The notes beneath the pieces are model-generated. The model saw only the letters and a program-made list of their open reading frames with translations, had not been told where the DNA came from and did not search any database. A stretch of 27,792 bases of DNA from a virus, in the IMG/VR virus record IMGVR_UViG_3300009537_000137, positions 1 through 27,792 of that record. The stretch is one strand, 5' to 3'. Made by a program: the position numbers and the translations under genes. Shown here in pieces: positions 1 through 7,492 of the stretch. Position 1 is the first letter of the stretch, and every line of letters starts with the position of its first letter.

Positions 1-1955
1 GCGCTGGCTGATATAGTTTCTTTTGATGTGGCAGATATACCCGCACTGGCGGCTATGGATGCCGAAGCGCTCACCACCACCGTAGCAGATGCCGACATGG
101 TAGCTTGTGCCATATCGAAAGCCGCCGACGCACTTACCGATACGCTGGCAGATGCCGATACATCAGCTTGTGCGCCGAAGGTAGCCGCGCCAGATACATC
201 CATCTTCGCATCGGCTATCACATCAGCTATGGCATTGATCACCGCCGCGCCTTGCAGCGTGGCAGCTTCATTTTGTATCGCGTAAGTGGATGATGGGTTA
301 TATTGCTGTGTGAATTCATCCGCTATCCACGTACCACTTCTATTAATACCCGAAAACCGAACCTCATCTATGTCACCAAGCCAGAAATCTCTAAACACAC
401 CGCCGTAATAATTACACCCAATCATGTTTTTGTCCCCAGTCGCAATATTGGGGGACATTGAAACAGGTGATCCATCTGCGCTGCCGTCAATGTATAATTG
501 CGTAGAACCCGAAGTGTGAACCACACAAACGTACCTCCACGCACCGTTACTGATGGTATTTGTTGAAACAGGCCCGGCGATATTTGTATTGTCAGACGCT
601 AATTTTTCAGCGTTTGTCTTCTGAAAAGTACCTCCATCATTATTAGTTATTTGCTGTCCCCATTCGGCTATCCCTCTTCGTGTGCCTGTGGAAGACGTTT
701 TCACCCAAGCGGAAACCGTATAGTTACCCGTTCCGGTGGGAAGCGGCACTGATGCGATGGTTAGCTTATCAGTAGAACCATTAAAACTAAGCGCCCCGCC
801 TATCTTACCTACCGCCGCGTTTGTATTAGTATTCGCTACAGATATTGCGTTTTGCGTGCTCGTTGCATCAATAACATCAGTGGAGGCTGCATTGTCCGAG
901 AGATGGTAAACCCTATTATAATCAGCACTCCATACCCCCGCTGCATCTTCCTGGCTGCTGCTTATCCCGCTATCCCCATAGGCTATCCAGATGCTGGTAT
1001 CTACAGTGTGCGACAACGATGGGATTTTTACCCACGCTATAGTATCACCTGTGCTGCCATCCCATTTCTCCACCTCATGCGCCAGCTGCGTGGTCAGAGC
1101 CTCATCGGCATAGAACGCAACATCATACCCGCTGCTATGCTCCACATCTCCCCCATTGCTCACATGCTTCAGGTAGGGATATGTGCCGGAGATAAGAAAA
1201 GGAAAATCACTATGCGTACCCGTAAACTGGTTATGATCAATGATGATCTCCCGCTTATGGGCATAGTTAGCAGATGGTGCGGTTATATCGCCGTCGGCGG
1301 TAACACTGGCGCCTGCACTTATAGTGGCAGCCGCAGCCACCATTACCGTAGCCAATGCAGTCAGCAGCCCGGAGGCGCTTATGCTCGCCGCGCCAGCCGC
1401 AGCCATCTTCCCATCCCCGCTCATGGTGGCGCTGGCAGGTATAGTGGCGCTTCCCTGCAGCGTGGCATCATAGCTCACTGTTATGATTACTGAGGCATAC
1501 TCCACCGTTGGGTTGGCATCATCACTAAAGAAGCCAAACGCCTGGAGGGCATTGGCACCCACGCCGTTAATATCAACTACCGTCCAGCCCACGCCGGTCT
1601 TCGGGTTATTCGCCCAGGTATCTGTGCGCAGCACCCAGCTACCGTTGCTGGGATTGTGGGTGGATGCGTTGTAATAATTGCCACCCACCTTCAGCCTCGC
1701 TGCTGATGCTGCCGATCCTCCACCGGTCTTCTCGTCATAATAGCTCACTTCTACCGATATGCTGGTAGCAGCCGCCGGGATGGCAAAAGCAGAGAACCCG
1801 AACGTCAGATTACCCGCCGTAGTTCCATGCGTCAGCTTACTGCTGCCTGTGGCATCCGGGTGATCATTCACACTGGCATACCGCGACCCGGCAGAACCAG
1901 ACCAGGTTCCGCTTACTGCCTCATCAGAGGTGGGGTTGCGTGTTGCTGTTGCCAT
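1..1955 (-). CDS. DUF2341 and LamG-like domain tail/adhesin protein, partial at the left edge
   Basis: An open leftward frame starts at the ATG complementary to 1953-1955 (MATATRNPTSDEAVSG) and runs off the left edge after 651 codons with no stop. Residues 1-165 are a Gly/Ser-rich beta-type domain. Residues 167-230 are a low-complexity Ala/Ser/Thr/Gly repeat. Residues 232-335 match DUF2341 (HKREIIIDHNQFTG, then FPFLISG, DVAFYADE and SIWIAYGDSG). Residues 345-550 look like a LamG/concanavalin-A-type jellyroll (GGALSFNGSTDKLTI, YTVSAWVKTSS, WRYVCVVHTSG, DEVRFSG). A second, longer Ala/Ser repeat runs to the edge. DUF2341 and LamG are carbohydrate-binding-type folds found in secreted adhesins, so a receptor-binding or side-fibre role at the end of the tail operon is inferred. 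The C-terminus and any chaperone are outside the window. Confidence 0.85.
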   Translation of the reverse strand, partial: MATATRNPTSDEAVSGTWSGSAGSRYASVNDHPDATGSSKLTHGTTAGNLTFGFSAFAIPAAATSISVEVSYYDEKTGGGSAASAARLKVGGNYYNASTHNPSNGSWVLRTDTWANNPKTGVGWTVVDINGVGANALQAFGFFSDDANPTVEYASVIITVSYDATLQGSATIPASATMSGDGKMAAAGAASISASGLLTALATVMVAAAATISAGASVTADGDITAPSANYAHKREIIIDHNQFTGTHSDFPFLISGTYPYLKHVSNGGDVEHSSGYDVAFYADEALTTQLAHEVEKWDGSTGDTIAWVKIPSLSHTVDTSIWIAYGDSGISSSQEDAAGVWSADYNRVYHLSDNAASTDVIDATSTQNAISVANTNTNAAVGKIGGALSFNGSTDKLTIASVPLPTGTGNYTVSAWVKTSSTGTRRGIAEWGQQITNNDGGTFQKTNAEKLASDNTNIAGPVSTNTISNGAWRYVCVVHTSGSTQLYIDGSADGSPVSMSPNIATGDKNMIGCNYYGGVFRDFWLGDIDEVRFSGINRSGTWIADEFTQQYNPSSTYAIQNEAATLQGAAVINAIADVIADAKMDVSGAATFGAQADVSASASVSVSASAAFDMAQATMSASATVVVSASASIAASAGISATSKETISAS

Positions 1956-1977
1956 TTAGTTTCTACTTTTCTACTTC

Positions 1978-2283
1978 TTACTTTCTCTCTGCCTTTCTGC
2001 GCTGCGCCCTGTTCGGTACCGGGGCAGGTGCAGGTTTCGATGTGCCGGTAGCTGAGGCTCTCGAAGCGCCCGGCACAGGTATCTTTCTTTGAAATATACC
2101 CAGTGCCTCCACTACTACTGCGTAGGGCAGATTACTCTGTTTTAACAGGTTCTCAAAACCTGCTATCTCTCCCTCGTGCATAGGTATCAGGTACTGCGCC
2201 GGAGCCTTGTCACCCTGAGCTTGTCGAAGGGTTGTCTTTTGACTTTCGTCTTTTGTCTTTTGACTTTTTACTGTGTTTGCCAT
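1978..2283 (-). CDS. small tail-region protein of unknown function with an inserted repeat
   Basis: 101 residues, starting with MANTV and ending in a basic NRAQRRKAERK tail, a type of ending often seen in small phage structural-module proteins. The core (AQYLIPMHEGEIAGFENLLKQSNLPYAVVVEALGIFQRK, about residues 29-68) looks like a compact helical domain. Residues 5-25 do not look like normal protein: they are encoded by a short-word repeat (AAAGAC/AAAGTC) and by a 19-bp dispersed repeat read as TLRQAQGD. The gene lies between the fibre gene and the DUF2341 gene, so a role with the distal tail is possible, but I do not recognise the family. The start could be lower if the repeat is a leader rather than coding. 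Confidence 0.6.
   Translation of the reverse strand: MANTVKSQKTKDESQKTTLRQAQGDKAPAQYLIPMHEGEIAGFENLLKQSNLPYAVVVEALGIFQRKIPVPGASRASATGTSKPAPAPVPNRAQRRKAERK
2213..2231. repeat. dispersed 19-bp CCCTGAGCTTGTCGAAGGG repeat inside a coding region
   Basis: The sequence CCCTGAGCTTGTCGAAGGG has complementary ends (CCCT/AGGG). It is a word I recognise as recurring at high copy in many unrelated bacterial genomes, mostly between genes. Here it lies in frame within the 101-residue protein and is read on the minus strand as TLRQAQGD. Recognition is from memory of the word, not from a search. Confidence 0.6.
2232..2271. repeat. short-word low-complexity tract (CTTTTGA/CTTTCGT)
   Basis: The tract consists of near-tandem copies of TTTTGACTTTCGTC-like words next to the 19-bp repeat. 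It encodes the Lys/Gln/Ser-rich residues near the N-terminus of the 101-residue protein (KSQKTKDESQK). Confidence 0.55.
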
Positions 2284-2315
2284 GATTATGAAATTTTAAA
2301 CGTTAAACTCTAAAC

Positions 2316-4049
2316 TTAAGGTTGCACCGTGGTTACCAGGTTACCACTGTTATCAATCGTCACCAGATACACCGCAGTGCCATCAGGTGTGCGTAGGTGA
2401 ATGCCTTTGCCGGCTCCGTGAATTTGCAAATTCCCATCGGCGAGGAGCGACATCTGCGCAGATGATGAATTGCCAGCCATCAGCTCAATAATCCCAGCCG
2501 CATCTAAAGATTTGATCCTCAATTTAGGTGCAGATGCATCCAAATAAACTGTATTTGCGTCAGTAGAATGAGCAGATCCTCCTATACCTAAAATATAATA
2601 CTTTCCTGCATCATTTACCACAAAATGATAGCCTATTCCAGTTGTACTATTATAACGTAAGCCAGAAAAAACACTGGCACCTGACGCCGAGCTGGTATTA
2701 GCTACCTCGCTCGCAAACAATGATGTGCTAGCTGATACATCGGCTTTCGTTATATAAGCGGTACCTGTTATAGTTCCATCAACATAATGAGCTTTAACAT
2801 TATTTACATTATCAAGTGTTGTATAGAACGGCAGTTGAAAATTATGTTCAAAGTGGTTTCTTCCAAACTTAAATCCATTGGTGGCATTAGTAGTAAAGAT
2901 CACATTATCGTTGGCTATCTGCCACCTCATGTATTTGTTATCTTCAAGATTTACAAAATCCCAAACGGAAGATGATTTTGAAGATGCTTTACTAAAAAAA
3001 TTGCCACCTACCGACTGCCCTAAATATTGAGTTCCATCAATATCACTTAATGACCATTGACTACCACGTATTAAATGGTTGCTCACCCCTGTTGTTCGAT
3101 TAATTAAGATAGAGTATGGTCTGTAATTTATAGTTCCGTCAATGTTCTTAAACTGAGATAAATGGTGTTCAAAATCACCGTAAAAATTTGTCTCCATCGC
3201 CATATGTAGAGATGGCTCACTTGAGTTTATTCGATCTCCTCCCCCATTCTGGTTGTACCCAAACATCCAGACTGTATTAGGGTCTTCTCCAACATCGTAG
3301 GTGAAATCAACAATACTTTCAGAGAACCCTTCTCTATTGCTCGTGCCGTAGTAAGCGGAACGCAAATTCCTCTTAATCCCGTTGCCTATCTGCGTAATTG
3401 ATAGTGTTGTCGAATTCCCCGCAGCCAGCACGCTGCTCAGGTCTCCCGTATCGCTCACCTTCACCGCGCTGTAGCTCACGCCATCGTCATAGATGATGAT
3501 CACCCCGCTGGCGGCTATGCTCACGCTGCCAAAATTGGTAAAAGTCTGCGGGCTGCCCGTAGTGGCTGCTATCCAGCTCCTACCTGCCACATGCGCGCCG
3601 GGACTGGTACTGATGGTAGCCGTGCCCTGGAAACCTACACTTCCTACCCCAAGAAACTTAGTGTCAGTATAAGCATTGGCGGTAGCCAGCGTAGCCGCAT
3701 CACCCGCGTCCGTCTGCGCTATGGTGTAATAGTTCGTCAGGTTCAGAGGTATCGGCACTTTCACGTAATCTGTTCCGTTATCAACTATGTAGGCTACTTC
3801 ATTGCTGCCTATCACTATGGGCGTGGCAGTATCATCCGGGAAATCTGTATAAGTGCCCGGAGTTGATGCCACCCATATCCTGCTGCCCTGCGGCGCGCCG
3901 GGATCATCGGCAGGCTCCGCGCTGTCTATCGCTATCAGCGATTCGCTTTTGTGAGAAAAAGAATCTATCAAATCTGCAAACTGCTCCTGAGTTGGTTTAT
4001 CTCTTGTCTCAAAATATTGCTTCAGTAACGCTCTGTTTTTTATAGCCAT
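2316..4049 (-). CDS. tail fibre-like structural protein
   Basis: 577 residues. The N-terminus (MAIKNRALLKQYFETRDKPT, then EQFADLIDSFSHKSE) is a helical segment common at the start of Bacteroidetes phage fibre-region proteins. It is followed by a repeated motif, seen at about residues 58-75 and 160-180, in which a bound 'SRIW/RSWIAATTG' strand precedes 'YTDFPD/TFTNFG'. The C-terminal half is Gly/Ser/Asn-rich beta structure. It ends in SLLADGNLQIHGAGKGIHLR and a final DNSGNLVTTV, resembling the C-terminal beta repeats of fibres. A distal tail/receptor role is inferred from composition and from its place between baseplate genes and the DUF2341-LamG gene. The ATG directly abuts a TTTAAA-N5-TTTAAA element. 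Confidence 0.72.
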   Translation of the reverse strand: MAIKNRALLKQYFETRDKPTQEQFADLIDSFSHKSESLIAIDSAEPADDPGAPQGSRIWVASTPGTYTDFPDDTATPIVIGSNEVAYIVDNGTDYVKVPIPLNLTNYYTIAQTDAGDAATLATANAYTDTKFLGVGSVGFQGTATISTSPGAHVAGRSWIAATTGSPQTFTNFGSVSIAASGVIIIYDDGVSYSAVKVSDTGDLSSVLAAGNSTTLSITQIGNGIKRNLRSAYYGTSNREGFSESIVDFTYDVGEDPNTVWMFGYNQNGGGDRINSSEPSLHMAMETNFYGDFEHHLSQFKNIDGTINYRPYSILINRTTGVSNHLIRGSQWSLSDIDGTQYLGQSVGGNFFSKASSKSSSVWDFVNLEDNKYMRWQIANDNVIFTTNATNGFKFGRNHFEHNFQLPFYTTLDNVNNVKAHYVDGTITGTAYITKADVSASTSLFASEVANTSSASGASVFSGLRYNSTTGIGYHFVVNDAGKYYILGIGGSAHSTDANTVYLDASAPKLRIKSLDAAGIIELMAGNSSSAQMSLLADGNLQIHGAGKGIHLRTPDGTAVYLVTIDNSGNLVTTVQP

Positions 4050-4066
4050 TTTAAATTCTTTTTAAA
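4050..4066 (-). promoter_or_regulatory. paired TTTAAA element before the fibre gene
   Basis: Read leftward it is TTTAAA-AAGAA-TTTAAA, directly followed by the ATG of the fibre gene. Two self-complementary hexamers lie 11 bp apart, start to start. It is one of five copies in the window; function unknown. Confidence 0.6.
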
Positions 4067-4083
4067 CGTTTTATAAATCACTC

Positions 4084-4914
4084 TTAGTCCAGCGAAATGA
4101 TCTCGTTGAAGCTTACCGCATAACTCGTCACCCCTGCATTTGGCTTAATAATACCCATGGTAATATTGCCGTTTGGCAGCACTTCCATATATAACCCGCG
4201 GATGATATCCACCCCTGCCAAATCAGTAAACAACGGTTTCGCAGTATCATGGTACCGGTACAATGCGGTAAACGGCGCCTTCACTGCCGGCCTGTATTCT
4301 GCTGGCAATGTGCCGAGCAGATGTTGCATCGGAGGATCACCAACCGACCCGGGCGCGCCCACGGTCAATGTGCCATTGAGGTGCAGCGTCCGCGTCAGAA
4401 GGTTGCGCCGGTAATTGATCGTGCCAGTGGTATTTCCTCCCGAGCCGGTCAAATTCACGGCTATTGATCCGGTCAGTCCGCCAACCCAAGCTCCATTAAC
4501 AGCCATATAACCGAACCGCTCAGCCCATAAAACTTCAAATCTTTTAAATCCGGAAAAGGGTGTGCCCGGCGTTGTGGTTATCTCCACATATCGCTCCCAT
4601 TCCACATCTTCGGCAAACCCTGTTTCAAATTGAATCCCCGTTCTGTTTTCAATAATATTCCAAAAAGACCCCAGTCCGCCACGAAAGGGCAATATCTCCC
4701 CATCAACAGCTACCCATCCATCCGTCAAGCCTCCTGTGCCATTATCCCCTACTCCAGACAGTATCATCCACTGGAAACTCCCGGCACCAGGGCTATACAG
4801 ATCGTCGCTATACGACAGCCACTTATGCATATCCGCAGTCGCCTCCTGCATGAATTTCAGGACATCCTGATCGAGGGGGAAGCCGCCTGTGCGCGTAAAA
4901 TCGTATTGATTCAT
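4084..4914 (-). CDS. distal tail / baseplate-associated protein, unknown family
   Basis: 276 residues beginning MNQYDFTRTGGFPLDQDVLKF. The first 150 residues are Trp/Gly-rich beta structure (SFQWMILSGVGDN, GWVAVDGEILPF). A Gly/Thr-rich linker (NLTGSGGNTTGTINY, about 152-167) leads to a C-terminal beta domain (LTRTLHLNGTLTVG...LPAEYRPAVKAPFTALYRY). The ATG overlaps the upstream stop by 4 nt (ATGA), so it belongs to the baseplate operon. It occupies the usual place of a short fibre or fibre-connector after gpJ and gpI. I infer a structural role in the tail tip. No catalytic motif is visible. Confidence 0.68.
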   Translation of the reverse strand: MNQYDFTRTGGFPLDQDVLKFMQEATADMHKWLSYSDDLYSPGAGSFQWMILSGVGDNGTGGLTDGWVAVDGEILPFRGGLGSFWNIIENRTGIQFETGFAEDVEWERYVEITTTPGTPFSGFKRFEVLWAERFGYMAVNGAWVGGLTGSIAVNLTGSGGNTTGTINYRRNLLTRTLHLNGTLTVGAPGSVGDPPMQHLLGTLPAEYRPAVKAPFTALYRYHDTAKPLFTDLAGVDIIRGLYMEVLPNGNITMGIIKPNAGVTSYAVSFNEIISLD

Positions 4915-5393
4915 ATTGTCTCTATTAAATAGTTATGCTTTGATGGCAGCCTGTATTTATTGATCAGCGCCTTCATTTCATTTAAGTCAAATGTTATGAT
5001 CGCGGGCACCTCTACCAGGAAATCAGGACCGTTAATCGTTTCCGCCCCGGTATATATATATCGAGGAATGGTCTCAATCCGCGCATAGATATAATTTGGT
5101 TTATTTTCCAGCCTTGTGTACAGGTACAGCGGGTCTATGTCCGGTCCGTCCACTACCCTTATCCTGCGCAGCGCCACATCCCATCGGTCATTGAGCACTG
5201 CCTCCAGATATACCACCTGGCTGCTGTGGTTGAGATAATACAGCGTATTGTTCCTGAACGTCATAAACTGCGTGTGCAGCCATACAATGGGAGCAATCAG
5301 CGCATCCATCCACGCCAGCATTTTCGCACCCCGCAGCCGTTTCGGAATAAGAATCCGAACCAATACAAACCAGTCTATATTATATGGGTTCAT
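4911..5393 (-). CDS. baseplate protein in the gpI position
   Basis: 160 residues (MNPYNIDWFVLVRILIPKRL...). It is Arg/Tyr-rich with a helical centre (KMLAWMDALIAPIVWLHTQFMTF, about residues 24-46). Its position directly after the baseplate J gene, with a 14-nt overlap, equals that of P2 gpI or Mu gp48, which connect the baseplate to fibres. Sequence similarity to those families is not evident by eye, so the assignment is positional only. It is followed by the 276-residue protein with an ATGA overlap. Confidence 0.62.
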   Translation of the reverse strand: MNPYNIDWFVLVRILIPKRLRGAKMLAWMDALIAPIVWLHTQFMTFRNNTLYYLNHSSQVVYLEAVLNDRWDVALRRIRVVDGPDIDPLYLYTRLENKPNYIYARIETIPRYIYTGAETINGPDFLVEVPAIITFDLNEMKALINKYRLPSKHNYLIETI

Positions 5394-6219
5394 GCGGCAG
5401 GAAGTTTAAGGTGAGATCAGAAGGGTTGGCCAGACGCAGATAACCCGCGTCTGGCTGGTACTGCACTCCTACACTGAGGAAGGGGAATAAGCCATACTGA
5501 GACTGAGCCAGTACCAGGTGCGGTATTACCACACCTTCCACGGCTTGCAGCTTATCAGTCAGCTTCACCGGCAGGAACAGCCCGTTGAAGGTCATGTCTT
5601 CCTTCAGGTATTCGTCTATCGCATCCTGCACCGGCGTATTGTTGATTCCGTCCAGGCGCTGCCCGGTGGCATCCAGTATCAGCGGGTCGTAATAAATATC
5701 ATATTCCAGCTTCAGACTGTCCGCCACGCTGTTGGTATAATAGAGCTTCACACCAGCGTCCTTGATCCTGCCCATGTAAGTCTTCAGCGCATCGAGCTGC
5801 GGCGTGGTCAGCGGTGCGAGATCACCGGCGGTTTCGCCCGCCACCTTTATGCGCACACCCTTCACCACCTCCACGGCGGCGGCATACTTCACCACCTGTG
5901 CGGCTGTTATCGTTGCCTCGTCAATGCCGGTATTATCATAAAAATCTTCGTCGGGGAATAAGGAATAGCCGAACTGGAACAGCTTTGCCTTCAATGCATA
6001 CCAGCGCAGCGTATGTGGCTTACCTGATGCTATGAGGGTATTCACATCGGCTTTGAAGAGGTCAAAGAGTTTTTCGAGCGCCCAGATAGCAACGGCAACG
6101 ATATACGTCCACAGCCGCCAGATAGCCACGGCGCTGGTGCTGCTCAATGCACTCAGGTTGCTGTCCGCGTTCTTCGCGTCTATGATCTGCTGCTGTATCT
6201 GTGCTATGGTTCTTGCCAT
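5380..6219 (-). CDS. baseplate J-like protein
   Basis: 279 residues. The N-terminus is helical (MARTIAQIQQQIIDAKNADS, then SAVAIWRLWTYIVAVAIWALEKLFDLFKADV, about 29-59). Residues 110-150 carry a J-like segment in which a value is assigned (VRIKVAGETAGDLAPLTTPQLDALKTYM). The C-terminal part has the wedge pattern (VQDAIDEYLKEDMTFNGLFLPVKLTDKLQAVEGVV), matching the J-family layout in which a helix precedes a strand pair near the C-terminus. Baseplate J (P2 gpJ, Mu gp47, T4 gp6) forms the wedge ring. The order tail X, gp25, then J upstream supports this. It is shorter than Mu gp47, as is usual for Bacteroidetes versions. Confidence 0.75.
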   Translation of the reverse strand: MARTIAQIQQQIIDAKNADSNLSALSSTSAVAIWRLWTYIVAVAIWALEKLFDLFKADVNTLIASGKPHTLRWYALKAKLFQFGYSLFPDEDFYDNTGIDEATITAAQVVKYAAAVEVVKGVRIKVAGETAGDLAPLTTPQLDALKTYMGRIKDAGVKLYYTNSVADSLKLEYDIYYDPLILDATGQRLDGINNTPVQDAIDEYLKEDMTFNGLFLPVKLTDKLQAVEGVVIPHLVLAQSQYGLFPFLSVGVQYQPDAGYLRLANPSDLTLNFLPHEPI

Positions 6220-6230
6220 TTTCTTTTTTG

Positions 6231-6509
6231 TTATTGTACCTCAAAATCTTCCTCGATTGCCCAGTAACCTATACCTGCCATCAGGTCGGGGTCGTCGAGC
6301 GTGGCGGGCTGCAGCCCAATTTCTTTTATGCCCTGCAGCATTTTTTTATTCTTCAGTTCCTCGGCAGGCTCTATGATCTCAGTGCCTGGCTGTGGCTCTT
6401 CGTTAATCCGCAGACCATACAATGCCGCCACCTCAAACAGGCTTTCGAGTGTGCCTGTGGTCTGGATGGCTATGTCCATCATCGTCTGGTTGCTATGCGT
6501 AGTAGGCAT
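6231..6509 (-). CDS. tail protein X-like (LysM-type) protein
   Basis: 92 residues. The first 50 residues read as a LysM/tail-X module: MPTTHSNQTMMDIAIQTTG (compare the 'T.wDIA.q..G' pattern), then SLFEVAALYGLRINEEPQPGTEI. Tail X proteins (P2 gpX) are small LysM-like proteins, thought to bind peptidoglycan or the baseplate hub. The C-terminal extension is acidic. The gene overlaps the gp25-like gene by 17 nt and is followed by baseplate J after an 11-nt gap. Confidence 0.6.
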   Translation of the reverse strand: MPTTHSNQTMMDIAIQTTGTLESLFEVAALYGLRINEEPQPGTEIIEPAEELKNKKMLQGIKEIGLQPATLDDPDLMAGIGYWAIEEDFEVQ

Positions 6510-6792
6510 CTGTCTTAATTTTATCCTGCACGAGGCGCACCTCGTTCACTTTCATTCCATCTTTTGCAAACTGGCTGCTGATCTCCCGGATCAGCGCTTC
6601 CGGATCTTCATCATTGAGGTACTCCATAGCGCCCACGCACACCAGCGGGTTTTCCTTAAAGCTGCCCTTGGCATTTTGCAACAGTTGCTTCTGGTGCATC
6701 TTGGTGCTTTCTTCGCCCGCAAAATCACCATCGGCGGAGATCACCAGGTCGTCCGTGGTATAATCAAGCGCTATGTCTATCTGTTTTCTCAT
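6493..6792 (-). CDS. gp25/GPW-like baseplate wedge protein
   Basis: 99 residues. The pattern DIALDYTTDDLVISADGDFAGEEST near the N-terminus, then MHQKQLLQNAKGSFKENPLVCVG and a C-terminal IREISSQFAKDGMKVNEVRL, fits the GPW/gp25 and Mu gp46 type: a short beta start, a helix that aligns the transcript of values, and an amphipathic end. This family forms the inner wedge of contractile baseplates. Placed between the spike and J genes, as in Mu (gp45-46-47). The assignment is medium because the family is short and diverged. Confidence 0.62.
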   Translation of the reverse strand: MRKQIDIALDYTTDDLVISADGDFAGEESTKMHQKQLLQNAKGSFKENPLVCVGAMEYLNDEDPEALIREISSQFAKDGMKVNEVRLVQDKIKTDAYYA

Positions 6793-7010
6793 TAGCTGAT
6801 CGTATGTACCATTGAACCCACCACCGGATCACCGCCAGCCGTAAGCCCTGTTGAATAATTTACCTGTGCCTGCTTCACGAATGCATCCACCGCGTCTGCT
6901 ATCGCTCCCGCCAGTTGATCAGCGGCAGCGGTCGGGTCAGAGGTTATATTCCTCTGCGCCAGCAATGCGCCTTTAATCGAAGCCTTCAGTGTCCCTTTAT
7001 CTAAACTCAT
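6792..7010 (-). CDS. small baseplate-operon protein, unknown function
   Basis: 72 residues (MSLDKGTLKASIKGALLAQRN...). Helical, Ala-rich (AAADQLAGAIADAVDAFVKQAQV) with a Gly-rich C-terminus (TAGGDPVVGSMVHTIS). The start overlaps the upstream spike gene stop as ATGA and its stop overlaps the gp25-like ATG by 1 nt, so it is embedded in the operon and very likely translated. Function not recognised; small proteins in this place are common in Bacteroidetes phage baseplate operons. Confidence 0.65.
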   Translation of the reverse strand: MSLDKGTLKASIKGALLAQRNITSDPTAAADQLAGAIADAVDAFVKQAQVNYSTGLTAGGDPVVGSMVHTIS

Positions 7011-7492
7011 GTAAGAAGGTTGGGTATTCTGTTCTTAATAGCGGTGAACGCTGCAGCATTGATCGGCACACCGCTCGGTCCTGCCGATGTAGGCACAGTG
7101 AGCTGGTTGATCGTATCTATCAGGTCCTCCAGTATTTTTTTAAGATCTTCGCCACCGCGCTTTATCTGGTAGCCATCTGCATCTATCACAAACTCGGTAG
7201 TCTCAATCGTTCCTTTCACCTTCTCTACCTCGTCCACGCTGATCACCAGGTGATCCCTGCCGAGCTGCAGCAGCGTCACATCGCTGCCCGTCTTCGGGAT
7301 GATCACCACCGCATCGCTGCTTTCCTTCAGCGCTTTAAGCTGCACCTCTTTGAGCTCCAGTCCGTTTGCCAGCTTCACAGTGCACGTATATTCGCCCTCG
7401 TCCACAGCCGTCACTTCGCCATGCAGCACTCTGCCGTCCTGGTTCATCAACCGCTCCAAACCGCTCAATACCTTATGCTGGCTGTAGTTCAT
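7007..7492 (-). CDS. baseplate spike protein (gpV / Mu gp45-like)
   Basis: 161 residues. An N-terminal helix (MNYSQHKVLSGLERLMNQDG) precedes an OB-type beta domain: VLHGEVTAVDEGEYTCTVKLANGLELKEVQL (about 22-52), then VVIIPKTGSDVTLLQLG and LVISVDEVEKVKG (about 61-91). This is the layout of P2 gpV/Mu gp45-type membrane-piercing spikes. The C-terminus (IDADGYQIKRGGEDLKKILEDLIDTINQL) is a helix rather than a beta-helix needle, and no His/Cys iron-binding tip is seen. It overlaps the gpD-like gene by 20 nt and lies directly after it, the expected order. Confidence 0.72.
   Translation of the reverse strand: MNYSQHKVLSGLERLMNQDGRVLHGEVTAVDEGEYTCTVKLANGLELKEVQLKALKESSDAVVIIPKTGSDVTLLQLGRDHLVISVDEVEKVKGTIETTEFVIDADGYQIKRGGEDLKKILEDLIDTINQLTVPTSAGPSGVPINAAAFTAIKNRIPNLLT

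Noticed and set aside
852-1493. Rightward open frame of 213 codons
   Set aside because: It is antisense to the DUF2341-LamG gene, whose translation has clear domains; the rightward product is Cys/Arg-rich without a recognisable pattern.
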